A stretch of 64,000 nucleotides of DNA from positions 244,848 through 308,847 of the forward strand of contig NZ_QKLU01000009.1 of NCBI RefSeq assembly GCF_003208655.1. Reading direction: 5' to 3'. Position numbers and translations under genes: made by a program. The stretch's first letter is position 1. Every line of letters begins with the position of its first letter. Shown here piece after piece: positions 34,081 through 42,441 of the stretch. The stretch is from Pedobacter nutrimenti (GTDB lineage Bacteria > Bacteroidota > Bacteroidia > Sphingobacteriales > Sphingobacteriaceae). The notes under the pieces were generated by a model. It saw only the letters and a list, made by a program, of their open reading frames with translations, ran no database searches and was not told the origin of the DNA.

Positions 34081-34146
34081 GAGAGCGTTAATTTAGATGG
34101 TAAAGGCCGGTATTTTCTTCCCAGAATCACCGGCCTTTCTTTTTTT
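34081..34146 (+). ncRNA. Candidate small RNA unit 1 (GAGAGCG-led terminator hairpin)
   Basis: The unit starts GAGAGCGTTAATTT (34081-34094), then a stem AAAGGCCGGT (34102-34111) / ACCGGCCTTT (34129-34138) with an inner TTCT/AGAA pairing, then a T tract to 34146. TACTATTG just before it resembles a -7 box with one mismatch. It lies 71 nt after comF and shares its lead sequence and hairpin plan with the next unit. It may instead be only the comF terminator. Confidence 0.45.
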
Positions 34147-34201
34147 ATATTTTTTTTTGAAAAAAAGCGGTACTATAAAAACATTTTTGTTTCTTTGTCC
34201 C

Positions 34202-34261
34202 GAGAGCGTTAATTTTAAGGGTCGATATTTCTTCATAGAAATTTCGGCCCTTTATTTTTTT
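34202..34261 (+). ncRNA. Candidate small RNA unit 2 (homologous to unit 1)
   Basis: The same GAGAGCGTTAATTT lead (34202-34215) is followed by a long imperfect stem: AAGGGTCGA (34217-34225) with TCGGCCCTT (34244-34252, one G-U), and an inner ATTTCT / AGAAAT stem with loop TCAT. A T tract runs 34255-34261. TTTCTTTG (34190-34197) before it resembles a -7 box. No plus-strand gene lies between units 1 and 2, so a simple terminator role has no obvious client. Its end overlaps the stop codon of the convergent kinase gene. Confidence 0.5.
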
Positions 34262-37023
34262 GCTGTATTTTCAAAAATATCTAAAAGTAAATCTTTGATT
34301 TCCTGAGGATTAAAAGGCTTCAACAAATGTCCATCCATTCCGTTCTGTTTGAACTTTTCCAGGTCTTCGGTTAAGGCGGCGGCAGTTAGGGCAATCACGG
34401 GAAGATGAGTTGGCAAGTCCATTTCACGGATCAGGGCAGTTGCCTGAAAACCATCCATTTCCGGCATTTTAAGGTCCATAAAAACCAGGTCAAAAACCTG
34501 CTCTTTTATTTTTTCAATGGCCTGAAAGCCATTATAAGCGACCTCCAGCTCAAAGCCCCATTTCCCGAGTACTCTTTTTGCAATCATCACGTTGATCTCA
34601 TTATCATCAACAATTAAAATGCGCTTGTCCAAAAAGGCGGCGGGTATATTTTCCATTTTATTCAAAACGGGTTGCTGAACCTTTTTAAAGCTGATTGGGA
34701 AAGAGAAAGAAGTCCCTCTTCCTTCTGTACTGTCTACCTTAATTTCAGAATTGTATAATTTAAGGAGTTTTTTAGTAATGGCCAGGCCCAGGCCTGTACC
34801 ACCATATTTTCTGGAAATATCTGTTTTAGCCTGGGTAAAAGTTTCAAAAATATAGGACTGCTTATCTTTTGGGATACCAATACCGGAATCTTTTACTTCA
34901 AAAAACAAAACCACTTCATTCCTGCTCTGCTCTTCCAGCCGGACACGGAGCTCAATCAATCCTTTTTCTGTAAACTTTATGGCATTGCCCAGCAGGTTCA
35001 TCAGTACCTGGTACAAACGGGTCTTATCCCCTACAATCTGTTCCGGGATCCGCTCATCATAGATCAGCTCCAGTCTATTTTCTTTTTTATATACATTGAC
35101 CTGCAGGGAATTGATAATATCATGCAACAGGACAGAAAGGTTAAAAGGTATCGACTCCAGTTTTAGGTTTCCGGTATCAATTTTTGTGAAATCAAGAATA
35201 TCATTAACGATATGAAGCAGGTTTTCTCCTGAAAATTTCAAAATATTCAGGTCATTGATCTGCGTTTCTTTGGGGTCATTATCCAGCAAAAGATGCGTCA
35301 TGCCTATTATCGCATTCAAAGGCGTCCTGATTTCATGGCTCATCACGGTCAAAAACATTTCTTTGGCTTCACTGAGCTGAAGGGCTTGTTCTTTGGCCTC
35401 AACCATTTCCTTTTCCACCTGTTTGCGTTGGGTAATATCTGCAATCAGGTCAATCTGCCGCTCTACTTCACCCTTATTGTTGGTGATGGGTGTATTGGCC
35501 ACAGACAGCCATATGGGTGTACCATCTTTTTTTCTGGCCTGGACTTCTATGGTATAAGATTCCCTGTTCAGGGCCCGTTGTCTGGATCTGGAAATCAGGT
35601 CCCTGTCTGAATCATCAGTAGACAGGATATCCCCCAGTTGCCGGCCCTGTAATTCGGAAAGGCTATACCCGGTTAGTTTTTCCAGGGATTCATTCACCCA
35701 GGTCGTCCTTGAATTTTTATCTGATATATTGACCCCGGTATTGGTTTTACTGGCCACCAGTGACAAGACCTGCAATTCTTCTTCGGCTTTTTTCTTATCC
35801 GTGATGTCGATAATAATCTCCACTTCTGAGTTCACATGGCCATGATCATCCAGGACAACGGTATTGTATATGGAAAGCCAAATGGGTTTTTTATCTTTCC
35901 GGTAAGCCAACAGGTCTACCGTAAAAGACTGGTTGCGCTTATTGAGTTCCCTGGCCCTTTCAATAAGCCCCACATCGGTTTTAGGGCCGGTAATCAGGTC
36001 ACCCAACCGTCGCCCTTTGAGGTCATCCAATGTAAAACCGGTAATGTTTTCGAAAGCGGCATTGACCCAGGTCACATGATTGTTCGCATCATTGATCACA
36101 ATCGCATTATTCACTTTACTGGCCACAAAGGAGAGTTTCATCAACTCATTTTCTACCCGTTTATTTTCGGTAATGTCCCTGCCATAGGTATACCAGCGAT
36201 TGTTTTTCACGACCATGCTCCAGCTGATCCAGCGGATAATTCCTTCCCTGCTGACCACCCTGAAATCCAGGTTAAATTCCTTCCTTTTATCCCGGAGCCC
36301 CTTTTCCAGAATATAAACCACCCGGTCTACATCTTCCCGGTAGCACACTTCCCAGATCCGCAGATTTAAGGCTTCTTCTACAGAGTAACCCAGCAACTGG
36401 GTCACCGCATTATTGATAAAAATGATTTTCCCGCTGTAATCAAGAATACAGTGAATTTCAGGCGAAATGGCCGACATGGCCAGCAATTCTTCAAACTGCT
36501 TAATGTTGGCCTTTAGCTCCAGGTCTTTTTTCCTTAGCGACAAATGGGTAATCACTTCTTTAGCCAGGGTCAGCAGGGCATCATTTTGCTCTGCACTCAG
36601 CGACCTTGGCTTGGTGTCATACACACATATTGCCCCCAGCTTAAAGCCATTTTCATCTTTTAAAGGCGCACCTGCATAAAACCGGATAAAAGGGGCAGAA
36701 CTGACAGAAGGGTGTTCAGAAAAATCCGGATCCAATAAGGTATCCTGAACCTCAAACACCCCCTCACCTTTAATCACCTGTTCACTAAAAGAGGAACTGC
36801 GGGGAATTTCTTTAACATCTCCGGAGGTACCAAAAGAGGATTTCAACCAGAGCCTGTCCTGATCGATCAGAATGATCAAAGACCTGGATGTATTACATAT
36901 TAAGGCCGCCAGTTTGCAAAGATTATCAAACTGGCGTTCCCGGGGAGTATCTAATATATGATAATCATGAAGTGCTTTTATACGTTCATGTTCATCATTA
37001 TTTAACTTCTCGTCACCTAACAT
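34252..37023 (-). CDS. Hybrid sensor histidine kinase (GAF, three PAS, HisKA, HATPase, REC)
   Basis: A 923-residue cytoplasmic hybrid kinase. Domains in order: GAF (about 25-165), PAS (175-290), PAS (295-415), PAS (420-535), HisKA with MSHEIRTPLN (His563), HATPase_c (665-780, GGTGLGLAI) and a receiver (800-915) with phospho-acceptor Asp850 in FMDLKMPEMDG and Lys in LLKPFNPQEI. The second and third PAS domains are close copies of each other. No transmembrane segment is seen, so it senses an internal signal, or one bound by GAF/PAS. It lies 18 nt after glyA on the same strand and converges on the small RNA units. Confidence 0.92.
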   Translation of the reverse strand: MLGDEKLNNDEHERIKALHDYHILDTPRERQFDNLCKLAALICNTSRSLIILIDQDRLWLKSSFGTSGDVKEIPRSSSFSEQVIKGEGVFEVQDTLLDPDFSEHPSVSSAPFIRFYAGAPLKDENGFKLGAICVYDTKPRSLSAEQNDALLTLAKEVITHLSLRKKDLELKANIKQFEELLAMSAISPEIHCILDYSGKIIFINNAVTQLLGYSVEEALNLRIWEVCYREDVDRVVYILEKGLRDKRKEFNLDFRVVSREGIIRWISWSMVVKNNRWYTYGRDITENKRVENELMKLSFVASKVNNAIVINDANNHVTWVNAAFENITGFTLDDLKGRRLGDLITGPKTDVGLIERARELNKRNQSFTVDLLAYRKDKKPIWLSIYNTVVLDDHGHVNSEVEIIIDITDKKKAEEELQVLSLVASKTNTGVNISDKNSRTTWVNESLEKLTGYSLSELQGRQLGDILSTDDSDRDLISRSRQRALNRESYTIEVQARKKDGTPIWLSVANTPITNNKGEVERQIDLIADITQRKQVEKEMVEAKEQALQLSEAKEMFLTVMSHEIRTPLNAIIGMTHLLLDNDPKETQINDLNILKFSGENLLHIVNDILDFTKIDTGNLKLESIPFNLSVLLHDIINSLQVNVYKKENRLELIYDERIPEQIVGDKTRLYQVLMNLLGNAIKFTEKGLIELRVRLEEQSRNEVVLFFEVKDSGIGIPKDKQSYIFETFTQAKTDISRKYGGTGLGLAITKKLLKLYNSEIKVDSTEGRGTSFSFPISFKKVQQPVLNKMENIPAAFLDKRILIVDDNEINVMIAKRVLGKWGFELEVAYNGFQAIEKIKEQVFDLVFMDLKMPEMDGFQATALIREMDLPTHLPVIALTAAALTEDLEKFKQNGMDGHLLKPFNPQEIKDLLLDIFENTAKK

Positions 37024-37041
37024 GTATCGAATTTATTCCTT

Positions 37042-38313
37042 CTATTTGTATAATGGAAAGCGGCCGACCAGTGCCAGTACCTTTTTCTTTACACCTTCAA
37101 GATGCTGATCATCTTCGGCATTGCTCAGGGCCTGATCAATCAGGTCTACAATGTTTTCCATATCGCCTTCTTTAAAACCACGGCTTGTGATGGCTGCAGT
37201 CCCCACGCGGATACCTGAGGTTACAAAAGGTGATTTATCATCAAAAGGAACCATGTTTTTATTCACGGTAATGTCTGCTTTACCCAGGGCAGCTTCAGCC
37301 GCTTTTCCTGTAATATTTTTATTTCTAAGGTCAATCAGCATCAGGTGGTTATCCGTTCCTCCTGAAATGATGCCGTATCCTTTTGCAACAAATGCCTTCG
37401 CCATGGCCTGTGCATTGACTTTTACCTGCTTAATGTATTCCAGATACTCTTCGCTGAGTGCTTCACCAAAAGCAATGGCCTTTGCAGCAATAATGTGTTC
37501 CAGCGGTCCGCCTTGTGTTCCAGGGAACACGGCCATGTCCAGTACCGATGACATCATGCGGGGCTCTCCTTTTGGGGTCTTCAATCCGAAAGGGTTTTCG
37601 AAATCCTTACCCATCATGATCATTCCTCCGCGTGGCCCGCGTAAGGTTTTGTGTGTGGTGGTCGTTACAATATGGCAATGTGGAAGCGGATCGTTCAGCA
37701 ATCCCCTGGCAATCATTCCGGCAGGATGGGAAATATCAGCCAGCACAAGGGCACCGATTTTATCTGCAACACTGCGGATGAATGCATAATCCCATTCCCT
37801 TGAATAAGCAGAAGCACCGCAAATGATCAGTTTTGGACGTTCGGCCAATGCAAGTTCTTCCAGTTTTGCATAGTCGATCAGTCCGTCTTCTTTTTTAACA
37901 CCATAAAATAAAGGATGATACAATTTACCTGAAAAATTCACCGGGGAACCATGGGTAAGGTGTCCGCCATGTGAAAGGTCAAAGCCTAATATTTTATCTC
38001 CGGGCTGGATCACTGCCAGCATCACCGCTGCGTTTGCCTGTGCACCTGAGTGTGGTTGTACATTGACCCAGGCAGCACCGAATAGTTTTTTTGCACGCTC
38101 AATCGCTAAATTTTCAATTTCATCTACAACCTCACATCCACCATAATAGCGTTTGCCTGGCAGGCCTTCCGCATATTTATTGGTTAAAACTGAACCAGCA
38201 GCTTCCATAACCTGTTTGCTGACGAAGTTTTCAGATGCAATCAGTTCAAGTCCATTTTCCTGACGGTCCAATTCCCTGTCAATCAAATCAAAAATTAAAG
38301 TATCACGTTTCAT
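37042..38313 (-). CDS. glyA: Serine hydroxymethyltransferase
   Basis: A 423-residue PLP enzyme converting serine and tetrahydrofolate to glycine and methylene-THF. The cofactor lysine is Lys222 in VTTTTHKTLRGPRGG. Other signatures are ELIASENFVS near the start and GKRYYGGCEVVDE. Length is standard. It diverges from dxs across a 300-nt gap and is followed by the hybrid kinase gene. Confidence 0.98.
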   Translation of the reverse strand: MKRDTLIFDLIDRELDRQENGLELIASENFVSKQVMEAAGSVLTNKYAEGLPGKRYYGGCEVVDEIENLAIERAKKLFGAAWVNVQPHSGAQANAAVMLAVIQPGDKILGFDLSHGGHLTHGSPVNFSGKLYHPLFYGVKKEDGLIDYAKLEELALAERPKLIICGASAYSREWDYAFIRSVADKIGALVLADISHPAGMIARGLLNDPLPHCHIVTTTTHKTLRGPRGGMIMMGKDFENPFGLKTPKGEPRMMSSVLDMAVFPGTQGGPLEHIIAAKAIAFGEALSEEYLEYIKQVKVNAQAMAKAFVAKGYGIISGGTDNHLMLIDLRNKNITGKAAEAALGKADITVNKNMVPFDDKSPFVTSGIRVGTAAITSRGFKEGDMENIVDLIDQALSNAEDDQHLEGVKKKVLALVGRFPLYK

Positions 38314-38613
38314 CTATATTTTGTTTTATTATTTATTAAGCTGGTGGAGGACCCGGTCATCCGTTTGATTTTATTTTGTAAAAATAATGATTTCCTACGG
38401 AGTTTTAGTAGTAAAATCCAGTTAAAAGACTTCTAAGAAACGATTTAATTTCTCTGCTATTAAATTAAGAGCCCTGTGGCTAAAAAAAAGATGTTTCAAC
38501 GCTTATTTAGGACTTAGGTCCAACGGTTGAGCAGGTGCAATCAGGAATAGCCCAAAAGATGCTGATTATATTAAACAAATTCCCTTACTTTGTAAATTCT
38601 TTGATGACCCCGT
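38314..38613. promoter_or_regulatory. Divergent intergenic region glyA-dxs
   Basis: A 300-nt AT-rich gap without a credible gene. TTACTTTG at 38585-38592, 21 nt before the dxs ATG, is a possible -7 box (one base from TAnnTTTG). I see no convincing terminator, repeat or structured leader. Confidence 0.35.
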
Positions 38614-40542
38614 ATGGAAGACACTAAGCGTCCACTATTACCCAACATAAACTATCCTGCTGATTTAAAGCAGTATAAGGAAGAAGACCTTGAACAGATC
38701 AGTCAGGAACTGCGCCAGTACATTATCGATGCAGTAAGCACCAATGGTGGCCATTTTGCCGCCAGTCTAGGTGTTGTAGAGCTCACTGTAGCGTTGCATT
38801 ACGTGCTGAATACACCTTATGACAAACTGGTTTGGGATGTTGGTCATCAGGCTTACGGACATAAAATATTAACCGGCAGAAAATCTGTTTTCCACACCAA
38901 CAGACTTCTTCACGGCATCAGCGGCTTTCCGAATATTGCAGAAAGTGAATATGATACTTTTGGGGTCGGCCATTCCTCTACTTCCATATCGGCTGCACTG
39001 GGTATGGCAGTGGCTTCCCACTACAAGGGAGAAAAGGACCGTCAGCATGTTGCTGTCATCGGAGATGGGGCAATGACCGCCGGTCTTGCTTTTGAGGGCC
39101 TTAACCATGCAGGTATTGAAAATTCGAACTTACTGGTGATCCTTAATGACAACTGCATGTCTATTGATCCCAATGTTGGGGCTTTAAAAGAATACCTGAC
39201 CAGCATTACCACATCTAAATCTTATAACCGCTTCAGAGATGACATTTCCAATGTACTGATCAAACTTTCTGAACTGGGTCCCAATGCACATAAGTTTGTT
39301 AAAAAAATAGAAAAAAGCATTAAAGGTACTTTGCTAAAACAAAGCAATTTATTTGAAGCGCTTAATTTTAGATATTTTGGTCCGGTAGATGGTCATGACG
39401 TCAAAAAACTGGCAACAGTTTTAAGAGACCTTAAGGATATTCCTGGCCCTAAGTTATTACATTGTGTCACTTTAAAAGGTAAAGGTTTTGCCCTTGCCGA
39501 GAAAGATCAAACCAAATGGCACGCACCTGGCCTTTTTGATAAAATTACCGGAGAAATCAAAAAGAGCAGCAGCGATAAACCGCAGCCACCTAAATATCAG
39601 GATGTGTTTGGCCATACTCTGGTCGAACTGGCCGAAGCGAATAAAAATATTGTGGGCATTACCCCTGCCATGCCTTCGGGCTCTTCCATGAACATCATGA
39701 TGAAAGCCATGCCTGACCGGGCTTTTGATGTGGGTATTGCAGAACAACACGCAGTTACTTTTTCTGCAGGACTGGCAACACAGGGCCTGGTCCCATTCTG
39801 TAACATCTACTCCAGCTTCATGCAGCGTGCTTATGACCAGGTGATCCATGATGTGGCCATACAAAACCTTAATGTGGTTTTCTGCCTGGACAGGGCTGGT
39901 GTTGCGGGTGCCGATGGCGCCACCCATCACGGCGCCTATGACCTTGCTTTTATGCGCTGCATACCAAATATGACTGTTGCCGCGCCCATGAACGAGGAAG
40001 AACTGCGGAACCTTATGTATACTGCCCAGCAGGAAAACATGGGCCCGTTTTCGATTCGTTACCCAAGGGGAAGTGGAGTCATGCCAGACTGGAAACGTCC
40101 GTTAAAAGCCATAGAGCCCGGTAAGGGACGAAAAATCTGTGACGGCGAGGACGTTGCCCTGCTGACCATTGGCCATGTTGGCAATTTTGCTGTTGAGGCC
40201 TGTAAAGAACTTAGTCTGGAAGGCATCCATCCTGCACATTATGACCTTCGTTTTGTGAAACCTTTGGACCAGGCCATGCTTCATGAAGTGTTTAGACGTT
40301 ATCAAAATGTCATCACTGTGGAAGACGGCTGTCTGCAAGGCGGTATGGGCTCTGCTGTTTTGGAATTTATGGCCGACCACAACTACCATTCGAAAGTGGT
40401 ACGCCTGGGAATGCCGGATGTGCTGGTTGAACATGGCGAACAACCCGAACTTTGGGCACTTTGTGGCTATGATACCGCAGCAATTATCAAAACGGTAAAA
40501 ACCATGGCAATTGGCCGCACAACAGAAACCATAGCCTCCTAA
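38614..40542 (+). CDS. dxs: 1-deoxy-D-xylulose-5-phosphate synthase
   Basis: A 642-residue thiamine-diphosphate enzyme, the first step of the MEP isoprenoid pathway (pyruvate plus glyceraldehyde-3-phosphate). The ThDP motif is GDGAMTAG (residues 150-157) through NDN (178-180). WDVGHQAYGHKILTGR (near 74-89) and DRAGVAGADGATHHGAYDLAF are typical of Dxs. The transketolase-like C-terminal domain is complete. It diverges from glyA. Confidence 0.96.
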   Translation: MEDTKRPLLPNINYPADLKQYKEEDLEQISQELRQYIIDAVSTNGGHFAASLGVVELTVALHYVLNTPYDKLVWDVGHQAYGHKILTGRKSVFHTNRLLHGISGFPNIAESEYDTFGVGHSSTSISAALGMAVASHYKGEKDRQHVAVIGDGAMTAGLAFEGLNHAGIENSNLLVILNDNCMSIDPNVGALKEYLTSITTSKSYNRFRDDISNVLIKLSELGPNAHKFVKKIEKSIKGTLLKQSNLFEALNFRYFGPVDGHDVKKLATVLRDLKDIPGPKLLHCVTLKGKGFALAEKDQTKWHAPGLFDKITGEIKKSSSDKPQPPKYQDVFGHTLVELAEANKNIVGITPAMPSGSSMNIMMKAMPDRAFDVGIAEQHAVTFSAGLATQGLVPFCNIYSSFMQRAYDQVIHDVAIQNLNVVFCLDRAGVAGADGATHHGAYDLAFMRCIPNMTVAAPMNEEELRNLMYTAQQENMGPFSIRYPRGSGVMPDWKRPLKAIEPGKGRKICDGEDVALLTIGHVGNFAVEACKELSLEGIHPAHYDLRFVKPLDQAMLHEVFRRYQNVITVEDGCLQGGMGSAVLEFMADHNYHSKVVRLGMPDVLVEHGEQPELWALCGYDTAAIIKTVKTMAIGRTTETIAS

Positions 40543-40708
40543 ACGGAAAAATTCAGCAAGCTGTAGAGAACTTCCACAGTCAGCTTTTATCGGAAATTAA
40601 AATAAAACACTATTAATCAATTAGTTATAAATATAATTGGATTATGGCACTATTGTGTACCTATACCAATCCTATTAACATGAATAATTAATTTAAAATA
40701 ATAGTTTT

Positions 40709-41020
40709 ATGAAAAAGTTCATTTTATCAGCCGCATTTTTAGCATTCGCAGCAGTAGCAACCGTAAACGCAAACGACATCAAAGCCCCTTTGGCCATTAC
40801 TGCTCCACAGGACAGTACAACAAAAACCCCTGTTAAACCAGAAGAACTGCCTGACGCTGTAAAAGCAACTTTGCAGTCAGACAAATATAAAGAGTGGGTT
40901 CCTCAAGCTGCTTTCCTGGTTACAGCCGCAAACAAAACAGAGTGGTACCAGGTAGATGTTAAAAAAGGTGAAGAAACTGCTTCCCTAAAAATTGGTAAAG
41001 ACGGATCAGTTATCCAATAA
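40709..41020 (+). CDS. Small exported PepSY-like protein (103 aa)
   Basis: A 103-residue protein with a signal peptide (about residues 1-21, ending VNAN or shortly after). A Thr/Pro-rich linker is followed by a C-terminal segment with LPDAVKATLQS, KEWVPQAAFLV, TEWYQVDVKKG and LKIGKDGSVI. This spacing recalls the PepSY-like / BLIP-like fold common in Bacteroidota periplasmic proteins, but I do not recognise a named family. It has a 166-nt gap upstream and its own terminator downstream, so it is probably a single-gene transcript. The sigma-54 regulator follows. Confidence 0.75.
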   Translation: MKKFILSAAFLAFAAVATVNANDIKAPLAITAPQDSTTKTPVKPEELPDAVKATLQSDKYKEWVPQAAFLVTAANKTEWYQVDVKKGEETASLKIGKDGSVIQ

Positions 41021-41044
41021 AATAATTAAGATTTAGCACCCAAT

Positions 41045-41079
41045 AAAAGCCGGATATCGTTCCGGCTTTTGTATTTTTG
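41045..41079 (+). terminator. Terminator after the PepSY-like gene, running into the next promoter
   Basis: AAAAGCCGGA (41045-41054) pairs perfectly with TCCGGCTTTT (41061-41070) across a 6-nt loop, followed by GTATTTTT. The tail TATTTTTG (41072-41079) is also an exact TAnnTTTG -7 box, 24 nt before the next gene's ATG, so terminator and promoter appear merged. Confidence 0.7.
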
Positions 41080-41103
41080 CTATTATTGTACTAAAAACTC
41101 CCT

Positions 41104-42441
41104 ATGGCAAAAATACTGATTATTGAAGATGACCTAACGTTTTCTCAGTTATTAGAAGGCTTTCTGACCAAAAACAAATATATACCTTCGGCCGTCCATG
41201 ACGTAAAGGCTGGTCTGAAAGCAATTGCTCAACAGGATTTTGACCTTTTACTGGTCGACTACCGTTTGCCGGATGGTACGGGACTGGACATCCTTTCTGC
41301 CATCAGAGAAAAAGGATTGCATGTTCCATTGGTCATTATGACCAGTTTTAATGATGTCAGAACAGCCGTAAAATCCATTCGACTGGGCGCCTTTGATTAC
41401 ATCACCAAACCTGTGAATCCCGATGAGCTTTTAATGATTGTTAAAAGCGCGTTGGAACAGGGCAATCAACCAGAAGCATCATCATCACCTCAGGCGGGGC
41501 AACATGCGGATACCATTAAGGGAAAGAGTGCCACCTCCGACAAATTATATGAGCACATCGGTCTGGTTGCCCCTACAGATATGTCTGTTGTTATTCAGGG
41601 GGAAAGCGGAACAGGTAAAGAATACGCTGCCAGAACCCTCCATCTCCAGAGTAAAAGAAATACCAAGCCATTTGTTGCCATAGACTGCGGCGCCCTATCC
41701 AAAGACCTTGCTGCAAGTGAACTTTTTGGTCATGTGAAAGGTGCTTTTACCGGTGCGCTGAATGATAAAAAAGGACAATTTGAAGCTGCAAATGGGGGCA
41801 CTTTATTTCTAGATGAGGTGGGCAACCTAAGTTATGAAGTACAGGTTAAACTGTTGCGTGCTTTACAGGAAAGGGTAATCCAGCCCATTGGCAGCACAAA
41901 AACAATAGCTGTTGATGTGCGCATTATTTCTGCCACCAACGATGACCTGCTCAACAGCGTGGCTAAAGGAACTTTCCGGGAAGATTTGTACCATCGTTTA
42001 AATGAATTTAAAATCCAGCTTCCTGCGCTCCGGGACAGAGGTAAAGACATAGATCTTTTCATTCAGCATTTTATAGAACTTTCCAACCATGAACTGGGCC
42101 GGAATGTTAAACAGATCTCTAAGGAAGCCAGAGAACTGCTGGACAAATACGACTGGCCGGGAAACCTGCGGGAATTAAAAAATGTCATCAAAAGAATGGT
42201 GCTCCTGAGCGCCACTGAAACTGCAGGTGTAGACGCGCTTCCGGATGAAATGATCATTTCAGTGAATCAGAGTCCCAGACCTGCTACCTCGGATCTAAAA
42301 GCCATTAATGAAGTCAATGAAAAAGCGCTGATCGTAGAAACCCTGATCAAAGTAAAATACAATAAATCCCAGGCCGCCAAACTTTTAAACATAGACAGAA
42401 AAACCCTTTACAGCAAAATGGAGCGCTACGAAATTGAATAG
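41104..42441 (+). CDS. Sigma-54-dependent response regulator (NtrC family)
   Basis: A 445-residue activator. It has a receiver domain (1-120) with phospho-acceptor Asp52 (LLVDYRLPDG) and Lys102 (ITKPVNP). The AAA+ domain (about 138-370) has Walker A GESGTGKE (166-173), the sigma-54 contact loop GAFTGA (213-218) and Walker B GGTLFLDEV (231-239). A Fis-type helix-turn-helix is at 400-445 (NKSQAAKLLNIDRKTLYSKM). It needs RpoN at its target promoters; the targets are unknown. Its 3' end overlaps by 16 bp the end of the convergent hybrid kinase gene, its likely partner. Confidence 0.95.
   Translation: MAKILIIEDDLTFSQLLEGFLTKNKYIPSAVHDVKAGLKAIAQQDFDLLLVDYRLPDGTGLDILSAIREKGLHVPLVIMTSFNDVRTAVKSIRLGAFDYITKPVNPDELLMIVKSALEQGNQPEASSSPQAGQHADTIKGKSATSDKLYEHIGLVAPTDMSVVIQGESGTGKEYAARTLHLQSKRNTKPFVAIDCGALSKDLAASELFGHVKGAFTGALNDKKGQFEAANGGTLFLDEVGNLSYEVQVKLLRALQERVIQPIGSTKTIAVDVRIISATNDDLLNSVAKGTFREDLYHRLNEFKIQLPALRDRGKDIDLFIQHFIELSNHELGRNVKQISKEARELLDKYDWPGNLRELKNVIKRMVLLSATETAGVDALPDEMIISVNQSPRPATSDLKAINEVNEKALIVETLIKVKYNKSQAAKLLNIDRKTLYSKMERYEIE

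Noticed and set aside
37151..37789. A 212-codon plus-strand frame inside glyA
   Set aside because: Antisense shadow of glyA, a universally conserved gene; no independent support.
40556..40590. Terminator after dxs (AAGCTG / CAGCTTTT)
   Set aside because: Only six stem pairs around a long loop and a weak T tract; too poor to list.
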